Positions 53,639-63,967 of a DNA stretch of 64,000 nucleotides are shown in pieces (the stretch's first letter is position 1; every line of letters starts with the position of its first letter). The stretch comes from Halichondria panicea (taxonomy: Eukaryota > Porifera > Demospongiae > Suberitida > Halichondriidae). The notes under the pieces are model-generated. The model was given only the letters and a program-made list of their open reading frames with translations, ran no database searches and was not told where the DNA came from. The translations under genes and the position numbers were made by a program. The stretch lies in the NCBI RefSeq assembly GCF_963675165.1, contig NC_087389.1:592001-656000 (forward strand), written 5' to 3'.

Positions 53639-56617
53639 GCGTGTGTGCGTGCGTGCGTGCGTGTGTGTATTGTGGTAGACCTGTATGAGCTGCTTTCATG
53701 CTATTATGCGCCTCACCAAAAGCTTCATTTAAATTGTATACTAATAATACGATGTACACCGCTATGAATACAAAGATGTCTCTACCATGATCATACTATT
53801 TTTTCTTTGCATTGCTTGCTTCTTAGCTAAGTTTGTTACTTAAGTTGGATGTAACTCTTAAAGAGCTCCGTATATGTGACACGTGATCAACAGTCTGTGT
53901 GTGTGTGTGTGTGTCCCTTGTGCAGGTAAACCCAGTTGCCCTGATGAAGCGTTACAATCAAGGCTGGCTCATGGAGTGGACTGATGACCTGGATGCATGT
54001 ATTGACAGGATCAGGTATTAAATCTCTCTCGAGTTTCTTTTAATGTCCTCCCCCGTACATGCAGGAGGGCAAGGAGAGAGTGTCAGCCACTGAGTCTGGG
54101 CTTCCTGGGAAACATCGTTCTCTTGTGGTGAGTGACTGATGTGAGTACTGAACCCTTTCAAGAAGGCCTGAATGATTATTAGTTTTAAACTACCAATTCC
54201 ATACGTTGGTGTAGTTTTAATCCAGAGCGTATGTAATACACACAGAGTTAGTTAATGAAACCACCCATCATGCAGCATACAGTTGCACTACCTTGAGTAC
54301 ACTGTTTAATCATCACCACAGCACCCCCTCCACACACACACTCTTCACACACACCCCCACACACCTCACAGGGAGAGGGTACTGATTGAGTACGAGCGTA
54401 CAGGAGAGCTACTCGTGGAGTTGGGCTCTGATCAGACTAGTCTACACAACCCATTCGGGGGTGGCTACTATCCAGTACAGCTCAGCTTTGAAGAGGCTAA
54501 TGACTCCATGGAGAATGACTCAGACAGATTCAGAGAGCTCGTGCAGAAGAGGTATGTATGACATTCTTTGTTTCTCATATCTTAATTATCTTGTGTTTCT
54601 TTTTTCGTACACACAGTTTGGTGCGACAGGTACGTGCCATCAACAAGCTGGCTGAAGCTGGGCTACACTTCTGGGACTATGGCAATGCATTCTTGCTGGA
54701 GGCCAGCAGAGCAGGTTCACTAATGCATGCCTTAACCGTGTATAGATGTGTAGACTCCCTATAAGCACACCTCGTGAATAGATCACACACATGTACCTTC
54801 TGACTGTACTTTGTGTCTGTGTACTGTATCACTATAGGAGCAGCTGTGGAGAAGGCAGGTGCCCCGGCCGGTGTATTCTCCTTCCCCTCCTATGTGCAGC
54901 ACATCATGGGGTGAGCTGGATTGCAATCCTAAGAGCCTATTACTGTGTTTTTTTAGCTACTAATCCATACTTAACGTCTTCTCATGCAGTGATATTTTCT
55001 CTCTTGGGTTTGGACCGTTTCGCTGGGTGTGTACATCTGGACTACCCAATGACCTGGACATCACTGACCAGCTGGCATTGCAAGCACTGGAGACCATCAT
55101 GAACAAGGGAGGTGGGTCGACACGGTTAGCTGTATACGAATGGTTTTTTCGGAATGTATCTTTAGTAGTCTTTACATTACTCGATGTACATCGCCATACC
55201 TACTGCACCAAGTGATGGTGTACACTTTACTGCAATGTTCTCACTTACTGATGCAGTATCTGACTTAGTGAGGGTTCAGTATCAAGACAACTGTCACTGG
55301 ATCAGAGAAGCATCCAAACATCAGCTGGTGAGTCACACTGGACTGCTTAACAATAGTGTAGCCTCGTCACCACGTACATTCATTCCTTCTTAATCAAATA
55401 TTAGACCCAACTTTCTTCCAAGTTTTACACACCCATTTATACTCATATAATTATGCTGCAGGTGGTTGGATCTCAGGCTCGAATCCTCTACTCTAATGAT
55501 GAGGGAAGGATTGCCATCTCTCTAGCATTCAACAACGCAGTGGCCAGTGGTCGCCTCAAGGTACGTCCCTAGCGTCCCTCAGGCTATGAACATGCATGCT
55601 GTCATTCATAGGGACCAGTTATTATCAGTCGAGATCACCACGATGTGAGTGGTACGGACAGGTACGTATAATTAGACGGACTTAAAACTGACATTGTATT
55701 TATCCCGTGCTCTTTGTTGTAGTCCATTCAGAGAGACTTCAAATATCGAGGATGGGTCCAAGTTCTGTGCAGGTCAGTCTAAAATATCCCAATGTTGCTA
55801 GTTAATCAATTATAATTATATCTATGTATGTATGGCTGTAAATCAATTTCATCATTATTATTATTATCATACACCTTTTATCAGCTTCATACGTACTTGT
55901 GTGTTTTCTGCACAGACATGGCAATACAGAATGTGATAGGGGATGCCTGCAGAGGAGCCACCTGGGTGGCCATTCACAATGGTGGTGGAGTGGGCTGGTG
56001 AGTGTGGCTGTATCATGTGACTGTCATGTGATCACTGTGTGATTGTAGGGGGGAGGTCATCAATGGCGGGTTTGGTCTCATGCTTGATGGTACAGAGGTG
56101 AGCTCATATTATGTACCAAGTTTATCATTGCAGGGCTGTACATGTTATAGCCTCTTATACACCATATCCCCAACTTTTATACAATAATATTTTATAGCAG
56201 CGAAACATTTAGAGTAACTCATGTGTTAATTCTGTAAATAATTTCCGTATTTACAGGAAGCTGCTGAGAAGGCTAAAATGATGCTACTCTGGGACGTCAT
56301 GAATGGAGTACGTTTGTATTTTATTCTTTCTACATGACTGTACGCGTATAGGTGTGTAATCAATTATACCTACTTGTAGTACATGTACATGTATTCAATT
56401 TTCAAGCCTAATTTGCCTAAGAAGTCAGCTTGTTTTACCACAATATGGCTATATACTGATTTTGGTTATTTCTGTACAGATTTCTCGGAGGAGTTGGTCT
56501 GGCCACCCATTGGCTAAGGAGGTTATCTGTGCAGCCATGGCAACGGAGCCCAAGCTCAACGTGACTGTTCCCCACGAAGTCAAAGACACTGAAATATTGA
56601 ACAGAGCTCTACAATAG
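52033..56617 (+). CDS. UROC1: Urocanate hydratase
   Basis: UROC1 converts urocanate to 4-imidazolone-5-propionate with tightly bound NAD+, step two of histidine breakdown. Twenty exons: 52033-52158, 52219-52443, 52558-52746, 53024-53085, 53141-53207, 53408-53551, 53926-54014, 54065-54127, 54372-54551, 54617-54714, 54838-54910, 54990-55111, 55257-55327, 55462-55560, 55612-55661, 55723-55772, 55916-55997, 56049-56097, 56257-56307, 56480-56617; 675 residues (human 676). Conserved blocks include FPEELVTYGGNGQVFSNWAQ, MYGQMTAGSYCYIGPQGIVH, the glycine-rich TSGLGGMSGAQAKA, LGSDQTSLHNPFGGGYYP, YGNAFLLEA, YVQHIMGDIFSLGFGPFRWV, SRDHHDVSGTDSPFRET and HNGGGVGWGEVINGGFG. It is intact throughout. Confidence 0.98.
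52710..52854 (+). repeat. UROC1: Duplicated exon end and splice donor in UROC1
   Basis: The last 11 codons of exon 3 plus the donor (about 52710-52750) are repeated at about 52812-52854. The copy codes LAPRCVISNSM against LAPRCVISNGM, with changes mostly at third positions, and keeps a donor (GTAAGC). No acceptor is evident in front of the copy. Confidence 0.85.
53567..53668 (+). repeat. (GT)n microsatellite
   Basis: About 100 bp of GT passing into GTGC units in UROC1 intron 6. Confidence 0.92.
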
Positions 56618-56825
56618 TGAACATTAATTTTTCAGTAGTGTAATATTTCAGACTAGATATAATTTATACCTCACATAATCATGTACCAGCTATAATAGAA
56701 TAATTACTTCTTTCTTTATAATTATGTGTACACTTACATACAAAATGAATAGTTAAAATAAAAACAACTATCCCAAAAAAAATAAAAAAGTAAAGTTTTC
56801 AATTTCACGTTCAAGAAATAGCTTG

Positions 56826-57904
56826 TTATTTGAGGGTGTATTGGTAGATCCATGTGTACGTTGTGACAGTAGTGTTAGCGAGGGTGGGTGTGTCAAATGT
56901 GTCTGCCTCTTTTGGTGGGGGGTAGTCATTCGGACATCCTTCCGCCCCATTGGCTGTCTCTCCACAACGCCATGTCAGAACCAGAGATTTTGTGAATAGC
57001 AGAGGATCATTATCAAAAAATTTATAAGCTGACATTCTCCCTTTACCATCTATAAAAGTCAGTCCAGCATTGTCAAAATGATAAGCACCTTTGTTGAAAT
57101 AGTACGCAGAAAGAAAGAAATCCTCGGTCCCAGATGACAGCCAACTTGTATTTTCGTCATCATCGATTTTAGCTCTTACACACGCCTCCAAGTAGTTGTA
57201 GTCAGTGCTAGCAGCTGCAATAGTCACCTGAAACAAAGCACCTGCACTCCCGGTTACGTTGGCGAGTGTGATGAATTCAAGTGGAGTTAGTTCTTTGCCT
57301 ACATTCTTGTACACGTACAGTCGTGATGTTTTAGGGAGGACGAGGTCTCCTACAATCAAAGGGTAGTTGTGTACACCTCGGATAATGTACCAGAAGGCTC
57401 CTCCACTCGGGTGTTCGGCCGTCACACGGAACGACTTTGAGAAGGGAATACGATAAGTGTTGTAGATGCCACCATCTGCAGCGTGGGCTATGCGTCTCGT
57501 GCCCCAGGGAATATATGCACTCTCAGATTTCTCGTCAAATCCCACTCCATGAGCTAGCAGCAACATGAACTGAAGGCTGGCTGTAGACTCGTCGTCAATG
57601 TAAATTCGGATCATTGTATTTTCATCCATAACGTTAACTCCTGTAATACAATTAGACATTATAGAAACCTAGATCTATAGCTAGTTGATAGAATACGATA
57701 ATAGTGTTGTACCTACGTACCTGTAAACCATTGCTCTGTTATCACTCCAGGTTGGCCTGTGTTTCTCTCATAAAGCACTTTTTCAACTGCCGCTTTCAAG
57801 CTCCCCCCTTTGATGGCAGAAGAGAAGCTGCTCATATCTGATGTAACTGGCACCTGGGCCCATGACGACAACAGCAAGCAGGCTAACACTATCAGGAACT
57901 TCAT
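56826..57904 (-). CDS. Secreted DUF2961-type protein
   Basis: Two exons on the - strand, 57904-57721 and 57640-56826, code 332 residues. The N-terminus is a clear signal peptide (MKFLIVLACLLLSSWAQ), so the product is secreted or lysosomal. The body has the order expected for DUF2961 proteins, a beta-rich family with possible links to glycan breakdown: GVITEQWFTG near the start, IRIYIDDE, a YRIPFSKSFRVTAE strand, and the hallmark GTEDFFLSAYYF in the second half. The family link is from motif memory, and I do not assign a reaction. The last residues end at a TAA at 56826-56828 directly after a beta-strand-like YTWIYQYTLK. Confidence 0.75.
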
Positions 57905-57943
57905 ACTGCAACGCTAAAGGTAGCTAGGTCTCAGCAAAAATCG

Positions 57944-57979
57944 CCTGCAAAGAAAAGGTGGGAGGGGCTGGTTTGCTGT
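57944..57979 (+). repeat. 36-bp direct repeat, left copy, flanking the MATH-BTB gene
   Basis: The sequence beginning cctgcaaagaaaaggtggga and ending ggctggtttgctgt recurs at 59399-59434 with one mismatch. It contains the GGTGGGAGGGGCTGG box. It lies 40 bp upstream of the DUF2961 gene start. Confidence 0.9.
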
Positions 57980-58109
57980 ATATACTGAGATACAAGCAGG
58001 AATGCACTCCTGATACAAGGGATTTTGTACATGTATGATCTGACTGAATGGTGTATAGACACGTGGAAGAGTTATTTGACCATTTATCTATGATTTAACC
58101 TGCATAGAT

Positions 58110-59234
58110 ATGGATATGGGTGGCATTGCTTCTAATGCCCAACTCATCTACAAGAATATTGACTGCAAGTCATCTAATCTGTTCCAGCTAACTAAATTCA
58201 ATTGGGAGATTATGGACTTTGGCAAAGTTTTCTTCAATCCCTCCACAAACGATCGAAAGCTTGAAAGCCCGTCCTTTGTTAGTCCCTGTGGTACCGTATG
58301 GAAAATATGTGTTCTCATAGGTAATTCTGTGTCGGATATCAAGCTGGGACATTCGGGGAACGATATAAAAATTGTTATTGAAAGAGAATCAGAAACAACC
58401 CTATGGTCACAGTTCCAATTGGATTTCCCTAGCCTTAATGGCCTTCATTGTTATAAATCGCAAACTAGCGATGACGAAGTCGCTCCGCAGACAAGCAGAC
58501 AATGGAGGGAGGATTACGTATACACATACGAACCAAATAAAGAAAATTTCGTTATTGTTGAGTTGTACGCTCGTTATATAGACGTCAGAGATTCGGGAGA
58601 GCTAGACCTGATTACTCTCTCTCTAGAAGAAGAATCTGCTCCATTGCACTACTTTGAAGAGCCCAATCTCACTCCGAGGGCAATCAATAAATTGGAAGAC
58701 GACCTGATTAGTTTGCTGGCAAGTGGAGACGGCAGCGATATCGCACTGATTGTTGGTGAAAAAACGTTCAAAGTACATAGGAATATTCTTTCAAGTCGTT
58801 GTGAAGTTTTCAAAGCGATGCTAGCCTCAGATATGTTAGAACAAGCAACTAATTTGATCAGAATCACCGATCTAGATCCAGAAGTTGTACAGGAAATGCT
58901 TACGTATATTTACAGTGGGACTATTCCGAATATTGCTGAAGCAGATATGGCTGAGAATTTGTTGAATTGTGCTGAAAAATACCAGCTAAAAGAAATGAAG
59001 CAAATCTGTTGTAGTGAACTAGTTAAACGTTTAAACTCAGACAATGCAATCGACATGCTTTGCAAGGCTCATATGTACAATGTGGACAGCCTGAAGAAAG
59101 CGTGCATATTCAAGATCTCAACATCTGTGAAGGCTTTCATGACCAAAGATGAGTGGATTCAAGTGGAGGATCAGCATGAGCTCTACAAGGAGGTCATGAG
59201 GTCTCTTTTCAATGTCCCTCTGAGAAAGAACTGA
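58110..59234 (+). CDS. Intronless MATH-BTB protein, SPOP/TDPOZ-like substrate adaptor
   Basis: A single-exon gene of 374 residues. The N-terminal MATH domain (about 24-170, starting FNWEIMDFGKVFFNP) would bind substrates. The BTB domain (about 200-300; DGSDIALIVGEKTFKVHRNI, VFKAML, TYIYSGTIPNI) would bind Cullin-3 and dimerise. The C-terminal BACK/3-box region (about 300-365; LLNCAEKYQLKEMKQICCSEL) completes the SPOP order. No C-terminal nuclear localisation signal like that of SPOP is visible. The MATH part looks diverged compared with SPOP. The gene sits between the divergent DUF2961 and NME7 genes and is bracketed by 36 bp direct repeats, suggesting insertion, perhaps as a retrocopy. No poly(A) tract was seen at its 3' side. 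Confidence 0.9.
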   Translation: MDMGGIASNAQLIYKNIDCKSSNLFQLTKFNWEIMDFGKVFFNPSTNDRKLESPSFVSPCGTVWKICVLIGNSVSDIKLGHSGNDIKIVIERESETTLWSQFQLDFPSLNGLHCYKSQTSDDEVAPQTSRQWREDYVYTYEPNKENFVIVELYARYIDVRDSGELDLITLSLEEESAPLHYFEEPNLTPRAINKLEDDLISLLASGDGSDIALIVGEKTFKVHRNILSSRCEVFKAMLASDMLEQATNLIRITDLDPEVVQEMLTYIYSGTIPNIAEADMAENLLNCAEKYQLKEMKQICCSELVKRLNSDNAIDMLCKAHMYNVDSLKKACIFKISTSVKAFMTKDEWIQVEDQHELYKEVMRSLFNVPLRKN

Positions 59235-59398
59235 TGAATAATTACCATCTGGTAGGACCCACTGTTTATTGATTAAAAATGAATGAATATATTGTTTGCT
59301 TGCTATTGTGAATCTCATGCAGCATGCATATTATGCTATAATTATAAGGACTGTGCTAATAGTAATGTACCTACTCAGATCTCAGAGGAATTTTTCTA

Positions 59399-59434
59399 CC
59401 TGCAGAGAAAAGGTGGGAGGGGCTGGTTTGCTGT
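59399..59434 (+). repeat. 36-bp direct repeat, right copy
   Basis: Matches 57944-57979 at 35 of 36 positions. It lies 149 bp before the NME7 start codon. Confidence 0.9.
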
Positions 59435-59582
59435 TGCATGTGACAATCACACACAGTGTTTTGTTGGTAACCTTAGCGATATCATCATAGGGGGCCCTGC
59501 CATTCGAAACGTGTTTATGCAAAGACAAAGCTTGTGCTTCAACCAGAGAATTCTCAGTCAGTGCAGTGGAGCCAGAACAGTC

Positions 59583-60713
59583 ATGGGTGAACGATATGCC
59601 TTTACTGCAGAATGGTATGACATCAATGCTTCCATGATCAAGAGATATCAACTGCTTTTCTATTCTGCTGACAACACTGTGGAGATGTTCGATATCAAGA
59701 ACAGAAGGCTCTTCCTAAAACGATCAAAGTGTGAACGTGTCAAACTTAATGATTTGTACATAGGAGCAATCGTCAATATTCACTCGAGGCAACTTACCAT
59801 TGTTGATTTTGGCGATGAATTTACAACCAAGAAGTTGAGTTCTATCAAAGAGAAAACCTTTGGTCTAATCAAACCTGATTGCGTTCCATCAAAGATGGGG
59901 GAAATAATCGATAGGATCATCAGCGAAGGCTTCATTATCTGTCAGTTGAAAATGGTCCAACTATCATCAAAAGAAGCAGCCGAGTTCTACCAGGAGCACA
60001 GAGGAAAATCGTTTTACGAGAAACTTGTCGATTTCATGGCTAGTGGACCAGTTGTTGTGTTTGAGCTGACTGGAGATAATGCTGTTACACGATGGCGGGA
60101 GCTGATGGGACCTACTGACTCATCGGTAGCAAGACAAGAAGCACCTCACACCATCAGAGCTCAGTTTGGCACGGATGTAACTCGTGATGCTGTACATGGG
60201 TCAGACTCTCAAGAGGCAGCAAAACGAGAATATGACTTCTTCTTTGGCTCTAAAGCATCTAATCTCAGAAAGAACACTGACCGCATTTTTCAAAACTGTA
60301 CCCTGGGATTAATCAAACCTCATGCTGTACTTGATGGTCAAGCTGGGAAGATTATCACTGCGATAAGGAATGCCGGGTTTAACATATCGGCGTTACAACT
60401 TTACAACATGGAGAAGGCCAACACTGAGGAGCTGTACGAAGTGTACAAAGGTGTTGTTGCGGAGTACAGTAGTATGGTAGAGGAGTTGACATCGGGACCG
60501 TGTATTGCACTGGAAATAACTGGGGATGGTGCTCATAGTTTGTTTCGGGAGTTGGTGGGACCTCATGACCCGGAGATAGCGCGACACTTGCGCCCCGACA
60601 CTCTCCGGGCACAGTTTGGAGTGAACAAGGTAAAGAATGCTCTGCACTGCTCTGACCTCCTGGAGGATGGACCATTGGAGGTGGAATACTTCTTCAAGAT
60701 TATGGACAGTTAG
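59583..60713 (+). CDS. NME7: NME7, DM10 plus two nucleoside-diphosphate kinase domains, intronless
   Basis: NME7 is a ciliary and centrosomal NDP kinase that also associates with gamma-tubulin ring complexes. The ATG at 59583 gives 376 residues, the same length as human NME7, and begins MGERYAFTAEWYDINAS as in the DM10 domain (1-91). NDK domain A (about 92-235) carries FGLIKPDC and the His-containing DAVHGSDS; domain B (about 245-376) carries LGLIKPHAV, DPEIARHLRPDTLRAQFG and NALHCSDL. Both catalytic histidines are present. The frame stays open 300 bp further upstream, to 59283, but that part has no family similarity and includes one of the 36 bp repeats, so the downstream start is chosen. 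The gene has no introns, unlike its multi-exon vertebrate counterpart. Confidence 0.95.
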   Translation: MGERYAFTAEWYDINASMIKRYQLLFYSADNTVEMFDIKNRRLFLKRSKCERVKLNDLYIGAIVNIHSRQLTIVDFGDEFTTKKLSSIKEKTFGLIKPDCVPSKMGEIIDRIISEGFIICQLKMVQLSSKEAAEFYQEHRGKSFYEKLVDFMASGPVVVFELTGDNAVTRWRELMGPTDSSVARQEAPHTIRAQFGTDVTRDAVHGSDSQEAAKREYDFFFGSKASNLRKNTDRIFQNCTLGLIKPHAVLDGQAGKIITAIRNAGFNISALQLYNMEKANTEELYEVYKGVVAEYSSMVEELTSGPCIALEITGDGAHSLFRELVGPHDPEIARHLRPDTLRAQFGVNKVKNALHCSDLLEDGPLEVEYFFKIMDS

Positions 60714-61001
60714 AGAAACATTGTATCATTGATTGTATTTATACCCAATCTGTTCATACTAAAACGTATCATTGTACATAATTATAAGTACATTCAGTAC
60801 AAATAATTATACCTCATATCATGTTTTGTTAGCTACTGATGTTATCACGACAATTATGTTTATTTGAATAAACAACAATAATTAGTCATTCACAATAAAT
60901 TAATTTTGATTACCAGCATGTGACAGTTTCCACACAGAACAGAAGCTTAATAGTGAATAGTCCAGAGGTAATTTTAAAAGGTTCGATAAAAAAAAAAGGA
61001 A

Positions 61002-61199
61002 TCAATAATTTAGTTTTGAAGTAATAGGTGATTGTGTCGAAGGTGAAACAGTAGGCTGAGGGTAGGGTTCAAATCCAAGTTGAAAGAAATAGAGGTTCCC
61101 ACACACACAGAGAAGTATGGTGACGATGGCATTGTAGTATATCAGCCTTCTAAACTTTGGCTCCAACTCACCGCGTCGATACCAGTAGGCCTGTGAGGT

Positions 61200-61240
<41 letters not shown>

Positions 61241-61850
61241 CGTGTGTGAACAGACAACAAGTACAACTCACATGGGAATACATACAAACACACAACGTAC
61301 CACAATGATTTGCGGTAGGAGTAGCAATACTATGAGCACACAGAACACGAGGTCGACTGGGTAGACACAGTACGCTTGTGATTGCTTATACAGCCTGAGG
61401 CATTTCTGATGGCTCAGAAACACACTGGATACTACACCCATCAACACAGTGAACTGCAATGAAAGGAAACCATAGCATGTATACACGTTACTGCATGCTG
61501 GCACTCGGTGAGATTTAGATACCAGTCTGATAGAATTATCAATAATAATCAAGGTGCCATTGAAACACTTCATACTAGCATACTCTAAATTAAGCAAGCG
61601 TACCTAAATACACGGTATGGTATGACATAACAACACACCTATCTCTATATTGTGTACATTTAACTACCTTCAATGTGAGAATCAACTTACAAAGACGATA
61701 ATGGCTGTGATTATTGCAATCACTATATTGATGATTTTATCCTGCAAAAAACAAACATAGAAATCAACAATCGTATAAACCCAGGATCAATGATTGATTG
61801 CTCACCTTCCTTCTTGTTTCCCCAAATAGTGGTTGGGTGTCAGGCTCCAT
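61002..61850 (-). CDS. TMEM243: TMEM243-like small membrane protein
   Basis: Four exons on the - strand, 61850-61806, 61741-61691, 61453-61301 and 61190-61002, code 145 residues. The family signature is clear: PLFGE before a basic KDKIINIV start of membrane segment 1, and YWYRRGELEPKFRRLIYYNA after segment 3, then a last hydrophobic segment (VTILLCVCGNLYFFQLG). Four membrane segments are predicted. It is longer than human TMEM243 (118) because of a larger loop between segments 1 and 2 and a Pro/Ser/Thr-rich tail. The molecular role of the family is not settled. It shares a 282 bp promoter gap with SUCLG2. Confidence 0.9.
61198..61250 (+). repeat. (GT)n microsatellite
   Basis: GT run in TMEM243 intron 3, adjoining the acceptor of the last exon. 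Confidence 0.9.
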
Positions 61851-62132
61851 GTTATCCCACTGCTTGCTTGTCAAGGGTTGTAGCCCTTCTTCTAAGCCTG
61901 CTCTCTAGCTAGCTAGCTACCGGTAATCAATATCTCCAACTTTTACAGCTAACAGCTAGTTGCAAGCTCAGTTAAGTGGGTGGGGCTGGTGGTCATATGA
62001 CCTGGTTGAGGAGGTGTGTCTTGATAGCAGGTACAGAGGTCACTGTGCAAGTGTCGCTAGCTAGCTCGATACGATATATCTACTGCACTGTACTGTCTAG
62101 CTCTATCTCCATTGTCTCAGACTGTCTGGAGA
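61851..62132. promoter_or_regulatory. Bidirectional promoter TMEM243 / SUCLG2
   Basis: Divergent start codons 282 bp apart. The centre has GGGTGGGGCTG (61978-61988) and TCATATGACC (61993-62002), the same two motifs and orientation as in the REDIC1/WASHC4 promoter, followed in both by T-G/A-GTTGA. Confidence 0.75.
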
Positions 62133-63967
62133 ATGGCATCCCTCAGAATAAGATGTTCAAGAAGGATTTTGCAGCCTAAAATGCTGAGATTGTTGGTAAA
62201 TTACCTGTTTTCTAATTATGAGATAATGAGATGAGACTGGTCACCATCTAGTTGGGCGGAGCCCGACCGTCCCTGACGGGAGGTCAGGTTGCAAGCCTAT
62301 CTGGAATTTGTTCTGCGCATTATGTAGTACTGCTATGAATGTTTTTATTCTCAAGTGGGTGTTAACCGACTTGATGACATGTAAACCACAGGATGGCACA
62401 GCAATACTGCATGCGGTTTTGCAACTAGATGCAAGCGGAAGTGTAACCAAGCCACGTGAAAAATGCTGCAATCTGATAGGGCGCCACTATAGTGGCGCTA
62501 GAACAAATCCCAGATAGGCTTGCAACCCGACCTCCCGTCAGGGACAGTCGGGCTCCGCCCAACTAGTCACCTCCCACACCACACACACACCACACCCACA
62601 GGTGGAGGGTCCCCCCTGTGCAGCGGTGGTGCCTGTACGTCACCTCAATCTACACGAGTACCAGAGCAAACGACTCATGGAGAAGTTTTCCATCAACACA
62701 CAAAAGTTCCAGCTGGCGGAGACAGCTTCAGAAGCTGCAACAGCTGCCAGGAGCCTAGGTGAGCTGCGTCAACACACTAGCATTAAAGGCCCCTTTATCT
62801 CCCCATAACTTCATCGTCAGTTTTGTCCAGATAAACGTGAACGTCGTTTGTATAGAGCTTGCTTTCAGCTATACTTACTACAAATGTATAGGTGTTGACG
62901 AGGTGGTTCTCAAGGCTCAGATTATGGCTGGGGGGCGTGGCAAGGGCGTGTTCTCCAGTGGACTAAAAGGCGGAGTCAAAGTCACTAAAGAGTACGTTCT
63001 CGACAAAATCTTCTCATTATTAATTTTTCATTCTCTCCTGTTAGCCTGGACTCCATTGGTGCTCTCACAGAGCAAATGATTGGCTACAAGCTCGAGACCA
63101 AGCAGACGACAGGAGACGGTGTGTTGGTACATAAAGTGATGGTTGCCGAGTCTCTGGACATCGCCAGGGAGACGTACTTTGCCATAGTGATGGACCGTAG
63201 TTACCAGGGTCCCGTGATGGTTGGCAGTCCAGCTGGCGGTGTGGACATTGAGGAGGTGTCGAAGTCTACACCAGAGAAGATATTTAAGGTAAAGAGTATA
63301 GGACGTGAAGTGTCTCTTGAGGTTCATAGAACATTATTTAGAGGGAGAGAGGTAGTGAATTTAAGTTTTTGTGGCCATTAGTTTTATAGTTGCATGTCAT
63401 GTCCTCCCAACGTGTAGATTTGATAGCCACTGTCCAGGAGGTTATCGTCGTGTGTAATAGTGTACTGGTCAATAATTGATGCTTGTTGGATGATGTAATT
63501 ATATGGTGCTGTGCAGATCCCTGTGGATATCTGGGAGGGCATAACTCGGGAGCAGGCTAGGCAGATGGCAGAGAATCTAGAGTTCAAGGGAACAGCCCTG
63601 GAGGAGGTGAACCAGTACACCCTCACATGCATGCACTGCACACAGTACACTGTGTAGACAAAAGGAGTCTTGTATTCTAGCCATTGCTTCACATGTGTGT
63701 AGTAGTTCACTGACCAATTTAGAGCTCCATATTTTTTTTTTACCAGCCAACCTAAAGGTAGCAACATTCTGTACTGTCTTGTGTTCACTGACCATTTAGA
63801 GCTCTATAGAGAGAGGAAGTTAATGCCTTGGGCATAATGATGTCATTGTGTGTTGATTGTTCTACCTCAGGCTGCCCAGCAGATCACTCACCTGTACAAC
63901 ATGTTCATTGGGGTGGACGCCACTCAAGTAGAGATCAACCCTCTCGGGGAAACACCTCAGGGGAAAG
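62133..63967 (+). CDS. SUCLG2: Succinate-CoA ligase GDP-forming beta subunit, 5' part, runs off window
   Basis: SUCLG2 is the nucleotide-binding subunit of mitochondrial succinyl-CoA synthetase, which makes GTP in the citric acid cycle. Exons inside the window: 62133-62195, 62602-62758, 62892-62991, 63045-63288, 63517-63606 and 63871-63967, phases consistent; the rest lies beyond 64000. Exon 1 codes an Arg-rich start ([16 protein letters not shown]) fitting a mitochondrial presequence. [34 protein letters not shown] (ATP-grasp), [31 protein letters not shown] and [15 protein letters not shown] match the GDP-forming subunit. Intron 1 contains a 320 bp MITE. The donor after 63967 is GTTCGT, which is weak, so that border is less certain. 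Confidence 0.95.
62249..62566. mobile_element. MITE with 64-bp terminal inverted repeats, TA-flanked
   Basis: The left end gttgggcggagcccgaccgt (from 62251) and the right end, inverse gttgggcggagcccgactgt (to 62564), match over about 64 bp with three mismatches. TA dinucleotides flank both ends (62249-62250 and 62565-62566), the target-site hallmark of Tc1/mariner elements. The roughly 190 bp interior is non-coding. It is inserted in SUCLG2 intron 1. Confidence 0.88.

Noticed and set aside
59283-59582. Upstream start for NME7
   Set aside because: The extra 100 codons have no family similarity and cross a direct-repeat copy; the start at 59583 gives exactly the family length.
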